Shown here one piece after another: positions 16,751 to 25,970 of a stretch of DNA of 64,000 nucleotides. Origin of the DNA: Planctomycetia bacterium (lineage in GTDB: Bacteria > Planctomycetota > Planctomycetia > Gemmatales > Gemmataceae). Within the stretch, counting starts at the first letter, position 1. Each line of letters opens with the position of its first letter. The notes beneath the pieces were generated by a model. The model was not told the DNA's origin. It saw nothing but the letters and a program-made list of their open reading frames with translations, and did no database searches. The DNA lies in contig SYCV01000112.1 in the NCBI GenBank assembly GCA_005786805.1, positions 1 to 64,000 of the forward strand, written 5' to 3'. The translations under genes were made by a program, and so were the position numbers.

Positions 16751-17983
16751 TTATGCTAGATCACGGTCCTCGAACAATATAAGCCCGATTAGCAGGGCGA
16801 CAGCGGTATAAATCAAGCCGTAAAAACTAACTGAAAGCACATAAATTGCAAAAGGCACGAAATCTGGCGGGGATTCACCAACGATTGCCGGGCCGACTCG
16901 GAAAAATTCAAGCCCGGGAAGAAATAAGTCAAAAACTCCCGCCATGAATCCCAATAGTCGTGAGACGGGTGAGTCAGGGTCTGTCAATTTTGATTTTTCA
17001 CCAATCGCCACCAACACTGGTGTCAAATGGGCAAGGAAGTAAATTACCAATATGGTGCTTAAATTAACAACCATTGGTAATCGGGTGGCAAGCGAGACAG
17101 ATATCGAAACCAAGACACTCACCTGACAGAAGCTGAGAATCAACCCGGGAAAGGTGTCAAGAGTGTGTTGGACCCAAAAGGCAAGACCGTTGATCAAGTC
17201 CTTTGTTTCTGATGGAAAATTTGAGCCTGACAAAAAGTTTTTGATCCATTCAGGGTTGGGTACTGGATCCATTCTGTCAAGCCAGTGCTTGTAAAGAAGT
17301 ATTGATTGAAAAACAACGAATAAAATTGACGACATCAAAAAGGATGAAAGCAATATTCCCGCAAACTTACCAAGTAGAAATTGCCTTCTGGAAATTGGTT
17401 TACTCATCAGGGTGACGGCAGTCCTCCCCTCTATCTCTTCGCTAACAGAGATGCTTGATGCCAAAGTGCCAAAGACGACTGCTGCAAGCATGATGGTGTC
17501 ATACCCAAGTTCTTTTACCATGATAAGGTCTTCACCAAAGGTGAAATAAGGTATGAAAGGAGATACAAGGAGGGCAAAAAGTGCCAAGCTGGAAAGCAGC
17601 CAAAACATTGGTTGCCTTATACCTTCGCGAAAAGCAGCCTGGGCCACGGCCCCACCTTTTGGCCATACTTTTAAAAGTACCAGAAAAATCATCACAAAAG
17701 CATCAAGAATAAGTTGTGTCTGAAAAATGGCCCCGTAAACCCTTCCTGCTGTTTCAATGCTGTTGGTTTCCTGTAGAAAAGTATGAAAAACAGGTGGTGA
17801 AACAGCGCCAACCAAAAGCATGATACCAATGGTGGTCAGCAATGATTTTTTATTTGATGTTATTGCTTTTGGATTGCTACTGTTCTCAGAGAAAAATAGG
17901 GTGAACACCCAAGGGATTGACAATAAAAACTGGGCCCAAACGAAGCTTGACTCGATTAACCATTGTTGGAATGATGAGCTCAT
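16751..17983 (-). CDS. ABC-2 type transport system permease
   Basis: A 410-residue integral membrane protein with about eight hydrophobic segments. The block 'SISVSEEIEGRTAVTLMSKPISRRQFLLGKF' is the cytoplasmic elbow/coupling motif seen in ABC-2 permeases (the 'E.E.GT...L..P.SR...L..K' pattern), where the ATPase docks. Substrate unknown. No matching stand-alone ATPase is adjacent: the next gene downstream encodes the degenerate ABC protein, and the upstream neighbour is acylphosphatase. CAGGT lies a few nt upstream of the ATG. The gap to the acylphosphatase gene is 30 nt, so it is likely in the same transcript. Confidence 0.82.
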   Translation of the reverse strand: MSSSFQQWLIESSFVWAQFLLSIPWVFTLFFSENSSNPKAITSNKKSLLTTIGIMLLVGAVSPPVFHTFLQETNSIETAGRVYGAIFQTQLILDAFVMIFLVLLKVWPKGGAVAQAAFREGIRQPMFWLLSSLALFALLVSPFIPYFTFGEDLIMVKELGYDTIMLAAVVFGTLASSISVSEEIEGRTAVTLMSKPISRRQFLLGKFAGILLSSFLMSSILFVVFQSILLYKHWLDRMDPVPNPEWIKNFLSGSNFPSETKDLINGLAFWVQHTLDTFPGLILSFCQVSVLVSISVSLATRLPMVVNLSTILVIYFLAHLTPVLVAIGEKSKLTDPDSPVSRLLGFMAGVFDLFLPGLEFFRVGPAIVGESPPDFVPFAIYVLSVSFYGLIYTAVALLIGLILFEDRDLA

Positions 17984-18013
17984 TAGAACCTGTCCCCGCT
18001 GGATATCGTCAAC

Positions 18014-18295
18014 TTAATATTCCACCTTGAAGTCAACATAACCTCTGGGGGAAATAATAGTTGTATTCAACCCTGTGATGTTTTTACTAAATTTATTTTC
18101 TATCAATCTCAGTAGGGAGTCAATCTTTTCCTTACTTCCCTCTGCTGTGAATTCAACCGAACCGTCGTCCAGGTTTTTCACCCGTCCAGATAAAAATTGT
18201 TGTCGCGCCAAATCAACAACTGTTTGGCGGAATCCAACTCCTTGAACTCTGCCGTAATATATACTTTTAACGCAATGTAAGTTCTTGGGGCCCAT
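18014..18295 (-). CDS. acyP: Acylphosphatase
   Basis: A 93-residue enzyme that hydrolyses carboxyl-phosphate bonds such as acetyl phosphate. The signature GRVQGVGFR contains the phosphate-binding Arg23, and 'GRVKNLDDGSVEFTAEG' contains the catalytic Asn41. Length and fold pattern are those of the stand-alone enzyme. The ATG lies 4 nt after the nadK stop and has no evident binding site of its own, so translation is probably coupled to nadK. Confidence 0.93.
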   Translation of the reverse strand: MGPKNLHCVKSIYYGRVQGVGFRQTVVDLARQQFLSGRVKNLDDGSVEFTAEGSKEKIDSLLRLIENKFSKNITGLNTTIISPRGYVDFKVEY

Positions 18296-18299
18296 GGGT

Positions 18300-19172
18300 T
18301 TATTTTGATTCGTTGCGGTAGTTTGGGTGGACGCCCCAATTTAATTTTTCACGCAGAGTCTTGTAAAAGTTCTTATGGGGAACTTTGGCTAATTGAAATT
18401 TTACGGGAGCTTTTTTGAAGGTAACCTTTGACCCTTTTATCAGCGGGATTTTTTCCTGACCATCAATAACAAGGCTGGTGCCCTCAGTAACCTTATTCAT
18501 GACCAAGTTGTAAACTTTTGAAGATGAGTCAACGACGCACCGACTGGTAAGAACATGGGGGCAAATGGGATTAATGACAAATGCTTCAATCTCCTGGTTC
18601 AATATTGGGCCACCAGCAGAAAGGTTGTACGCGGTGGATCCAATCGGAGTGCTCATGATTAATCCATCCGCCATGTAAGTGCAGACTGTTTCGTTATCGA
18701 CAATCAAGGCGATTTCAATCATGTGAAAAGGCGCACCAGCATGGATCGAAATCTCATTGAGACCAAGAAAAGGCCCTGTTTTGTTTTTCGCATCAGTAAG
18801 GCATTCGAACATCAGGTGGTTAGTCACTCTGAAATTTCCATTGGAAATATCGGAAATACATTCTTCAAGTTCGGTGGTGTTGATGTCTGCAAGAAAACCC
18901 AAACGACCAAGATTTATGCCTAAAACAGGAATTTGGTTGTATCCCATTTGCCTGGCAGCACGAAGAATCGCACCATCACCCCCCAAAACAAAAGTAAGAT
19001 CAGCCTTGTGCTTGGATAAGTCTTCTTTTTGCTCAAGATCAACCAACACAACTTCAAAGTGCTTCTTCAACAATGGAAGAAGTTTTTCAGACTGTGTGGT
19101 AACCCCGGGTCTTTGGGCGTTTCCGAGTATAAATATTTTCAACAGTTCACCGATCCTCAGATTATTTGCCAA
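18300..19172 (-). CDS. nadK: NAD kinase
   Basis: Phosphorylates NAD to NADP in the cytoplasm. The GGDG motif (64-67, with the catalytic Asp) and 'ADGLIMSTPIGSTAYNLSAGGPI', the conserved NAD/ATP-binding block, are both clear. The 290-residue length is typical. The ATG at 19172 overlaps the last 11 nt of dxs. A TTG at 19142 (residue 11, MKIFILGN) with GGTGA upstream would avoid the overlap and matches the usual beginning of the family, so the true start is uncertain. Confidence 0.95.
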   Translation of the reverse strand: MANNLRIGELLKIFILGNAQRPGVTTQSEKLLPLLKKHFEVVLVDLEQKEDLSKHKADLTFVLGGDGAILRAARQMGYNQIPVLGINLGRLGFLADINTTELEECISDISNGNFRVTNHLMFECLTDAKNKTGPFLGLNEISIHAGAPFHMIEIALIVDNETVCTYMADGLIMSTPIGSTAYNLSAGGPILNQEIEAFVINPICPHVLTSRCVVDSSSKVYNLVMNKVTEGTSLVIDGQEKIPLIKGSKVTFKKAPVKFQLAKVPHKNFYKTLREKLNWGVHPNYRNESK

Positions 19173-21075
19173 GGATTTGGCTTGATGAATTCACATTTTT
19201 GGCAAGCCATTGCCTGGCGGTTTTGGCGATTCCAATTGAATCCAGGCCCAAGTCGTGGAGAAGTTCGTTCCTTTCGCCATGCTCAACAAAAATGTCTGGG
19301 ATACCCAGTCGAATCAGCTTTCGGGTTTCTAGTCCCGCGGAATTGGCGGCCTCAAGGAGGGCACTGCCAAACCCACCTTCAAGTGATCCTTCTTCAACGG
19401 TAACAATCAGATTTGATTCTTCCAAAGCCTTGAACAAGGTGCTTTTATCCATTGGCTTGAGGAATCGGGCGTTGATAACACCAACCTGATGTCCTTCATC
19501 CCTTAAAATCTCGGCAGCTTTGCAACATTCTCCAAGGAGAGTTCCGTATGCGATTAAAATAATGTCCTCGCCCCAATCCAGGACTTCAGACTGCCCGATT
19601 TCCAATGGAACAAAATCCCGTTCTATATGTTCGAGATTCGCCTTTGGATAACGAATGACGGTAGGGCCGTTATGAGCCAGGCATAACTGGATCATCGGTT
19701 CAACATCGAGTTCGTCACCGGGAGCCATTACAGTCATGTTCGGAAAAACGCGCATGTAAGTATTGTCAAAAGCGCCATGGTGGGTCGGGCCGTCAGGGCC
19801 TGTGAGGCCGGCACGATCCAAGGTGAATAGCACTGGAAGATTTTGTAACGCAACTTCTTGGAAGACCTGGTCGAATGATCGCTGTAAAAAAGTTGAATAA
19901 ATATCGACAATCGGGCGGTTCCCAGTTTTTGCAAGGCCGGCGGCAAAAGCAACAGCATGTGATTCACAAATTCCAACATCGAAAAACCTGTCAGGAAATT
20001 CCTCGCGGATTTTTTCGAGTTTGTTTCCCTGGCACATGGCCGCAGTGATCACACAAACCTTTTTATTCTCCTGCATTGATTTAAATATTCCAGAGCTGAC
20101 CGCATCTGTGTAACCTCTGCTTCCACCCCGTTTCATCGAGATAATGTTTCTTTCCGGTCCGATTTTTTCAAAAACCGGTGGGGTGTGGAATGTGACAGGG
20201 TCTTCACTGGCTTGGGGGACGCCGCAGCCTTTTTTAGTCAAGACATGCAGGAGAATCGGGCCTTTTTGTTGCTTGATGTCCTCAAACCATTTAAGCATTC
20301 CCGGCAAATCATGCCCATCTATCGGGCCAAAATACCGGAAACCAAATTCTTCAAATAGTCGCCCACCCATAAGGGATGCCTTGAGCCCATCTTTTAATTG
20401 TTCAAGAGCCTGTTTAGCAACACCACCAAACGGAATTTTTTCCAAAAGTTCCTTAAGCTGTTTTTTTGAATCCTGATATAAGGAGGTTAGTCTTGCTTGG
20501 TCGAGGCATTTGGCAATCGATCCAACCCTAGGGCAGATCGACATCTCGTTGTCATTGAGAATCACAAGGAAGTTTTTATCAAGGCTGCCAGCGTTGTTAA
20601 GTGCTTCAAACACAATTCCTGAGGGTAACGCGCCATCTCCAATGACAGCAATGCTATGGCGTTCGCTGTTACCATTAAGGTCGTCACCAACTTTAAGGCC
20701 CAATGCGGTGGATAAACTGCATCCGGCGTGGCCGGTCATAAATAAATCGAATTCACTCTCCGCTGGATTTGGATATCCCATCAATCCACCCTTGGTGCGG
20801 ATGGTGTCAAAATTTCGATATCTACCGGTTATAAGTTTGTGGGGATAAATCTGGTGGCCTGTGTCCCAGATGATCCGATCCTTGCTAAAATCATAACTCA
20901 AATGAAGTGCTACACAGAGTTCAACCACTCCAAGGTTGCTTGCAAAATGGGCCGGTCTCAAGCTGAGAACCCGTACCAATTCGTCACGCATTTCCTGGCA
21001 AAGAATCTCCAACTCCTGATGATCAAGGAGCTTAAGATCTTCTGGGCTTTCAATTTTCGGAAGAATTCTGTGCAT
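19162..21075 (-). CDS. dxs: 1-deoxy-D-xylulose-5-phosphate synthase
   Basis: Thiamine-diphosphate enzyme that condenses pyruvate and glyceraldehyde-3-phosphate, the first step of the MEP isoprenoid pathway. 'ASNLGVVELCVALH' and 'WDTGHQIYPHKLITGR' mark the N-terminal domain; 'GDGALPSG...N' is the ThDP/Mg motif; 'CESHAVAFAAGLA', 'DRAGLTGPDGPTHHG' and 'LEGGFGSALLE' mark the transketolase and C-terminal domains. I start it at 21075 (MHRILPKIESPEDL) because AAGGATGG (21081-21088) is well placed and this is the usual family N-terminus. ATG 21132, 5 nt after the ispA stop, is the main alternative. It works together with ispA, directly upstream. Confidence 0.96.
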   Translation of the reverse strand: MHRILPKIESPEDLKLLDHQELEILCQEMRDELVRVLSLRPAHFASNLGVVELCVALHLSYDFSKDRIIWDTGHQIYPHKLITGRYRNFDTIRTKGGLMGYPNPAESEFDLFMTGHAGCSLSTALGLKVGDDLNGNSERHSIAVIGDGALPSGIVFEALNNAGSLDKNFLVILNDNEMSICPRVGSIAKCLDQARLTSLYQDSKKQLKELLEKIPFGGVAKQALEQLKDGLKASLMGGRLFEEFGFRYFGPIDGHDLPGMLKWFEDIKQQKGPILLHVLTKKGCGVPQASEDPVTFHTPPVFEKIGPERNIISMKRGGSRGYTDAVSSGIFKSMQENKKVCVITAAMCQGNKLEKIREEFPDRFFDVGICESHAVAFAAGLAKTGNRPIVDIYSTFLQRSFDQVFQEVALQNLPVLFTLDRAGLTGPDGPTHHGAFDNTYMRVFPNMTVMAPGDELDVEPMIQLCLAHNGPTVIRYPKANLEHIERDFVPLEIGQSEVLDWGEDIILIAYGTLLGECCKAAEILRDEGHQVGVINARFLKPMDKSTLFKALEESNLIVTVEEGSLEGGFGSALLEAANSAGLETRKLIRLGIPDIFVEHGERNELLHDLGLDSIGIAKTARQWLAKNVNSSSQILGK

Positions 21076-21080
21076 TGCAA

Positions 21081-21088
21081 CCATCCTT
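21081..21088 (-). promoter_or_regulatory. Ribosome binding site that decides the dxs start
   Basis: AAGGATGG on the minus strand. Its AAGGA core is 8 nt from the ATG at 21075, which is why that start is preferred over the upstream ATG codons. Confidence 0.6.
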
Positions 21089-21136
21089 TGTGCATCCAAA
21101 ACCCGGCTTCGATTGCCAGATTGTTTGTTCATTATA

Positions 21137-22114
21137 TCAGTGGTCCCTGGAAACAAGATACTCAGCCAAATCAACAAGTGGCGCTGCATTTGGGCCAAGT
21201 TGGCTCGCCAAATTTTGCGCATCCTTGCATAGGTCCGCAGCTAATAGCTTGCTCTGTTCAATTCCCAGCAAGCCTGGATAGGTTAGTTTACCTTTTTGGG
21301 CGTCTTTTCCAACTCGTTTTCCAGCAGATTCACATTTTCCCAGAACATCCAGCAAATCATCGGTTACTTGGAATGCAAGACCTATGTTTTGACCGTAATT
21401 ATCCAGGATTTGCAACAAATCTTCGGGAGGCTTCTGGTTCTGACTTGCAAACGAAACTATGGCCCCCAATTTAAGACTTGCTCGAATTAGTGCGCCTGTC
21501 TTTTTGTCATGTAAAGTCTTAAGGTGATTAATGTTAGCTGTTTTGGGGTGGTCATCTGCCCTAACACCGGGTTTTCCTTCCCATGCCAAATCTTCCACCT
21601 GCCCTCCAACCATGCCGCCAGCCCCTGCCCCTTTAGCCAATTCAAGACAACATTCGGCGGAAGCTAATGGGGGGTAACTTTTCGCGAGGATTTCAAACGC
21701 CTTGGTTAATAGAGCATCTCCAGCAAGAATTGCCAAAGCCTCACCATATACCCTATGGCAGGTGGGGCGACCTCGTCTTAAATCATCATCATCCATTGCT
21801 GGTAGATCGTCGTGGATTAATGAATAAGCATGAATAAATTCCACAGCGCAAGCAGCTGGCCAAGGGTTGGTATTTTCAAACCCTAACGCATCTGATGTAA
21901 GTAAAACCAGCATCGGCCTAAGTCTTTTTCCCGGTGCCAGAACGCTGTAGCGCATTGCATCAAGCAATCGGTTGGGAACCCCCTCCTGATGTTGAAGGAA
22001 ATTATTAAGATGGGAATCAACTCTGGATGAAAGGCCTTTCCAGAAGTTTAGGAAATTATCCTGATCCATGGATATTTTTTGCAGCACTCTTGTTTCCTTA
22101 AATACCCCGGGCAT
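21137..22114 (-). CDS. ispA: Short-chain polyprenyl diphosphate synthase (farnesyl/geranylgeranyl type)
   Basis: Trans-prenyltransferase that elongates dimethylallyl diphosphate with isopentenyl diphosphate. The first Asp-rich motif is DDLPAMDDDDLRRG, the long bacterial form; the second is 'FQVTDDLLDVLG'. 'GKRLRPMLVLL' binds diphosphate, and 'KTGALIRASLKLG' is conserved. Product length is inferred from overall similarity, not proven. Start is uncertain: ATG 22114 or 22069 (MDQDNF), neither with a strong binding site. The gene lies between xseB and dxs in the conserved xseA-xseB-ispA-dxs order found in many bacteria. Confidence 0.94.
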   Translation of the reverse strand: MPGVFKETRVLQKISMDQDNFLNFWKGLSSRVDSHLNNFLQHQEGVPNRLLDAMRYSVLAPGKRLRPMLVLLTSDALGFENTNPWPAACAVEFIHAYSLIHDDLPAMDDDDLRRGRPTCHRVYGEALAILAGDALLTKAFEILAKSYPPLASAECCLELAKGAGAGGMVGGQVEDLAWEGKPGVRADDHPKTANINHLKTLHDKKTGALIRASLKLGAIVSFASQNQKPPEDLLQILDNYGQNIGLAFQVTDDLLDVLGKCESAGKRVGKDAQKGKLTYPGLLGIEQSKLLAADLCKDAQNLASQLGPNAAPLVDLAEYLVSRDH

Positions 22115-22262
22115 TTTACAAGGTTGTATCCTAACACTAATCTCCTTGATATTTCCACAAGGTATATCCCGCCTTTATTCGCATCATCAAAGCACTTGGG
22201 AAATAATAGCGATAAGGCAAGCTTTGTCGATCAAGTTAACTGGGAAAGATGCGCTTTTCCAC

Positions 22263-22538
22263 TTAAAACAAACCATGTTGTTCTTTTCCTTCAGTGGATT
22301 CATGCTTGAATTTTTGTAAAACAGGTTCGCCTGTTGCATCCATGCCGCTTAGTAATAATATTTTTTGTTCGGCTTCCTTAAGGCTTTGCTGACAGCTTTG
22401 GATGAGTCGAACCCCTTTTTCGTAAAGTTTAAGGTGATCATCAAGATCGATCTGGCTGTTTTCAAGTTCCTTGACAATCTCCTCAAGTTCTTTCAATGAG
22501 GTTTCAAATTTTTGAGCGGTATTTTTTTTTGTCACCAT
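22263..22538 (-). CDS. xseB: Exodeoxyribonuclease VII small subunit
   Basis: A 91-residue helical protein that binds the XseA subunit in multiple copies. The typical blocks are 'FETSLKELEEIVKELE', 'DDHLKLYEKGVRLIQSCQQSL' and 'AEQKI'. GAGGATG lies about 7 nt upstream of the ATG. The gene is 18 nt after xseA. The 148 nt between it and ispA hold no recognisable gene. Confidence 0.95.
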   Translation of the reverse strand: MVTKKNTAQKFETSLKELEEIVKELENSQIDLDDHLKLYEKGVRLIQSCQQSLKEAEQKILLLSGMDATGEPVLQKFKHESTEGKEQHGLF

Positions 22539-22556
22539 AGCTTTTTCATCCTCAAA

Positions 22557-23813
22557 TTATTGTTGGTCCTCTATTTCTTTCACTTCGCTGATTACCATGC
22601 CTAGATTTAGTTTCGTGAAAAGCAATTCCCCGGCACGCAGGATTTTTGCCGAGGTGATCACTGATTTTTTTTTGGGATCAAACTCGCTTTCTCGCATTGT
22701 AATGCTGTACCCGCGCGTAAGGATGTTCAAAGGGCTTAGAGCTTGAATTTTCTCCGCCAGAACAATGATATTTTTCTCCATCTCGCTGAAAAAAGCGGTT
22801 GAATTGCGATGGAACCTCCCGATTGATTCATCAAGTTGCTGTGCTTTTTGATTCAAGTAATCCAAGGGTTTTTGCAAGCACCTTCGGGTTGAGAGCAATT
22901 GCAAATGTTGCTGGGATTTTTTGATTTTAAGGCCCAAGGATTGGTGCATGAAGTCCCGTGATGCACAAAGGTAATCATTTATCTCGAATTGATTGGGCGT
23001 GATCTTTGTTGCAGCCTCGGTTGGGGTGAGGGCCCTGGAATCAGCAACCAAATCCGCTACTGTGAAATCATCCTCGTGACCGACAGCACTAACCGTGGGG
23101 ACGATTGAATCATAAAGGGCATCAGCGACGATTTCTGAATTAAAGGCCCAGAGATCTTCCACGCTTCCACCACCCCTGCCAACAATGATCACATCGATTT
23201 TATGATTTTCAGATTGGTGGGCCTGGTTGAGTAATTTGATTGCGTTTGCTATTTCGGATGGAGCTGAATCGCCTTGAACCCGTGCGGGACAGATAAAGAT
23301 TTCTGCCATTGGCCACCTTTTTCCAAGCACTTCCAGCATATCTCTTACAGCTGACCCTGTGGCACTTGTCACTAAGCCAACTCTTTGCGGGAATGATGGT
23401 ATGGTCTTTTTTCTTTCCAGATTGAAATAGCCTTTTGCTTTGAGTTTTTCCTTGAGTTGTCTCAAGAGAAGTTCCTGCTCCCCAATTCCCATTGGCTTTA
23501 CATCTTCACCAATGAGTTGGAAATCTCCCCGTGCGGCATATAGGCTTGGCTTTCCTCGCAGGATGATTTTTCTCCCTTCCTGAAGGTTTTTACCATGCCT
23601 TAGGGCATGACCTTTGAATATGACAGCTCTGACGCTGCTTTGGTCATCCTTGAGTGAAAAATAAACATGACCAGAGGATGGTTTTGAAAGGTTGGATATC
23701 TCGCCAGATACCCATAAACATGGGATTTGTCCCTCAAGCAAGTCTTTTGCCAGGGTGTTTAATTGGCTTACAGAAATAAAATAATCTGTTTCTTCAGGTG
23801 AATTAATGGGCAT
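22557..23813 (-). CDS. xseA: Exodeoxyribonuclease VII large subunit
   Basis: Catalytic subunit of the nuclease that degrades single-stranded DNA to short oligonucleotides. Residues 1-100 form the OB-fold ('LWVSGEISNLSKPSSGHVYFSLKD', shown here as a conserved block); the catalytic domain has 'RVGLVTSATGSAVRDML', 'IIVGRGGGSVEDLWAFNSE' and 'VSAVGHEDDFTVADLVADSRALTPTEAA'; a long coiled coil follows. Its ATG overlaps the ald stop codon as TAATG (1-nt overlap), so translation is coupled. Confidence 0.96.
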   Translation of the reverse strand: MPINSPEETDYFISVSQLNTLAKDLLEGQIPCLWVSGEISNLSKPSSGHVYFSLKDDQSSVRAVIFKGHALRHGKNLQEGRKIILRGKPSLYAARGDFQLIGEDVKPMGIGEQELLLRQLKEKLKAKGYFNLERKKTIPSFPQRVGLVTSATGSAVRDMLEVLGKRWPMAEIFICPARVQGDSAPSEIANAIKLLNQAHQSENHKIDVIIVGRGGGSVEDLWAFNSEIVADALYDSIVPTVSAVGHEDDFTVADLVADSRALTPTEAATKITPNQFEINDYLCASRDFMHQSLGLKIKKSQQHLQLLSTRRCLQKPLDYLNQKAQQLDESIGRFHRNSTAFFSEMEKNIIVLAEKIQALSPLNILTRGYSITMRESEFDPKKKSVITSAKILRAGELLFTKLNLGMVISEVKEIEDQQ

Positions 23814-24940
23814 TAGTTCAATCCCGAAAGGGGAGAAAAAGGTAGACCAAATGTTTGGGCTACCGCGAGGTTAGTTATTTTTTCCTCATATATGTTAATG
23901 CCGGAGGCGATTGCCCTGCTGTTTGCGGATGCATCCTCGATTCCCATCTTTGCCAGTTGCAATATGAATGGCAGGGTCACATTTGTGAGAGCGAAAGTGC
24001 TTGTTCTGCCAACCGCACCAGGCATGTTGGTGACGCAATAATGCACGATGTCATCAATGATAAAGGTTGGCTGGTGATGTGTGGTAGGGCGTGAGGTTTC
24101 AACACACCCTCCTTGGTCGATTGCAACATCAATAATCACTGAGCGGGGAGGCATTATTTTCAAGTCTTCCCTTTTGACAAGATGTGGCGCTTTGGCTCCG
24201 GGGATTAAAATAGCCCCGATCAGAAGATCAGCGGTCGCCAAGCTATTTCTAAGGCTGTGACGGTCGCTGAAAAGTGTCGTGACATTTTTTGGCATGACAT
24301 CGTCAAGGTATCTAAGTCGATCTAGATTTATATCAAGCAAGGTAACATTCGCGCCCAATCCGGCAGCAACCTTTGCCGCATTGGATCCCACTATGCCTGC
24401 TCCAAGAATTACCACATTTGCCGGGGCAACCCCTGGAACACCGCCCAAAAGGATCCCCCGGCCTTCAAAAGGTCGCTCCAGATATTTTGCGCCCTCTTGG
24501 ATGCTCATTCTTCCTGCAACTTCGCTCATCGGTGTAAGAAGGGGAAGATGGCCTGAAGAGTCTCGGATCGTTTCATAAGCAACTGCAGTCGCACCACTTT
24601 TCATAACCGCTCGGGTCAGGTTTTCACTAGCGGCGAAATGAAAGTAAGTGAAAATGATCTGTTTTTTTCTCATCAAGTGCCATTCAGATTCCATTGGTTC
24701 CTTGACTTTGACAATAAGTTCCGCTCGAGCCCAAACCTCCTCGCCAGTTGAAATGATAGAAGCACCATGCCTGAGATAGTCCTGGTCTGTGATGCCGCTT
24801 CCCAACCCCGCGTCTTTTTGGATCAAAACCATATGCCCTGCCCTGCATAGTTCGTCTACTCCGACAGGCGTAAGCGCGACCCTGTATTCATGATTTTTAA
24901 TTTCTGCGGGGACACCGACAACAAGTTTTTTCTCAGGCAT
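23813..24940 (-). CDS. ald: Alanine dehydrogenase
   Basis: NAD-dependent interconversion of L-alanine with pyruvate and ammonia. The 375-residue length fits. Seen are 'VGVPAEIKNHEYRVALTP' at the N-terminus, Lys/Glu of 'KVKEPMESE', 'FTYFHFAAS' around the catalytic His, and the Rossmann motif 'VVILGAGIVGSNAAKVAAGLGA'; 'AIDQGGCVETSRPTTH' and 'YCVTNMPGAV' are family blocks. First gene of the long minus-strand run to 14878. A promoter should lie in the 149-nt gap to the divergent gene at 25090; a short hairpin-forming sequence (gttca...tgaac, near 24970) is the only structure seen there. Confidence 0.96.
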   Translation of the reverse strand: MPEKKLVVGVPAEIKNHEYRVALTPVGVDELCRAGHMVLIQKDAGLGSGITDQDYLRHGASIISTGEEVWARAELIVKVKEPMESEWHLMRKKQIIFTYFHFAASENLTRAVMKSGATAVAYETIRDSSGHLPLLTPMSEVAGRMSIQEGAKYLERPFEGRGILLGGVPGVAPANVVILGAGIVGSNAAKVAAGLGANVTLLDINLDRLRYLDDVMPKNVTTLFSDRHSLRNSLATADLLIGAILIPGAKAPHLVKREDLKIMPPRSVIIDVAIDQGGCVETSRPTTHHQPTFIIDDIVHYCVTNMPGAVGRTSTFALTNVTLPFILQLAKMGIEDASANSRAIASGINIYEEKITNLAVAQTFGLPFSPLSGLN

Positions 24941-25089
24941 TTACTAATTCCTTTTTGGAGATCCAGGCTGGAAAGTTCACCAAACAAATGAACTTGGGAA
25001 TTCCATCGGAAAACATCCTGTCATGTGTTTGTTACATGGTGTATAAAACAAATTGTCATGAACTTATTACTAACAGATGGAAGCGCTGT

Positions 25090-25956
25090 ATGCCACCAAG
25101 AATGATAAGTATGATTATCATTGGCTTTTTTTTGGTGGTAAATTTTTCACTTTTTTATTCTGAGATTCTACCTAGAATCCGATCTGGCCTGCCACCTTCA
25201 TTTAATATTGATCTTGCTGATGAGGCTGGAAACCTTAGGCCAGTTGTGAATTGGAAGGTTGTGGTTAAAGGCGAGGAGTTTTTAAAGCTAAGAACCGGGA
25301 CGACGCTGGTTGATGGTGCGGAAGATGAATTTCGGCTGTGGGCTGAATACTCTCCGCCATCAATTACCCGACCAAAAATCAGCAGGGATTTCCTCGGGCT
25401 TAAATCGATGAGGAACGAATTTCATGTTCACCGTGATGGAGATATGTTAGGCCTGAATGCCCGGTTGCAGGTTGAGTCGTTGAAAAATGTTGACTTTCCT
25501 TTGGCAATTCAGATAAGTGGTGATGTTTCCAATGGAGTTCTGCGTCCATTGGTTCGTACTGAAAGTAGTTTTGGCGAGAGGGAATTTTACATCGAACCGA
25601 TTGATGTGCCCGTTACCGGAGCGGTGTTTCAACCATTTCTTCCTGTGAATCGAATCCTCGGGCTATACCCAGGACGTTCATGGAAACAGCCGTTTTTTGA
25701 TCCATTATCAATGATTTTATCAGCCGGAATCGCCCAAGGTGGTTTGGAACAGGGAGTTGGTTCTGTCATTGCAAAAGTTCGCGGTGAAACCGATCTTGTA
25801 ATGTGGGGTGGTAAAAAGGTTCGTTGTCTTGTGATTGATTACTTGGGGCATGATTTGGAATCCACAGTTTGGGTTGGGGAGCAAAATGGCATGGTTATCA
25901 GGCAAAAAAATCGATTGTCTGAGTCTATGGAATGGGATCTGATTCGTTTAAACTAA
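25090..25956 (+). CDS. Membrane-anchored hypothetical protein of an exporter cassette
   Basis: A 288-residue protein I do not recognise. I start it at 25090 (MPPRMISMIIIGFF), where GATGGAAG lies ~8 nt upstream; the longer frame to 24955 runs into the ald promoter region. An N-terminal hydrophobic segment (5-24) anchors or exports it; the rest is beta-rich with no catalytic motif seen. It is followed at 14 nt spacing by the ABC ATPase and then the large permease, so a role as accessory subunit of that exporter is a reasonable inference. Confidence 0.75.
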   Translation: MPPRMISMIIIGFFLVVNFSLFYSEILPRIRSGLPPSFNIDLADEAGNLRPVVNWKVVVKGEEFLKLRTGTTLVDGAEDEFRLWAEYSPPSITRPKISRDFLGLKSMRNEFHVHRDGDMLGLNARLQVESLKNVDFPLAIQISGDVSNGVLRPLVRTESSFGEREFYIEPIDVPVTGAVFQPFLPVNRILGLYPGRSWKQPFFDPLSMILSAGIAQGGLEQGVGSVIAKVRGETDLVMWGGKKVRCLVIDYLGHDLESTVWVGEQNGMVIRQKNRLSESMEWDLIRLN

Positions 25957-25970
25957 CCGATGGATGGCTA

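Noticed and set aside
19142-21222. Longest dxs frame starting at 21222
   Set aside because: It would overlap ispA by 86 nt and the extra N-terminus does not match the family; the start with AAGGATGG at 21075 is preferred.
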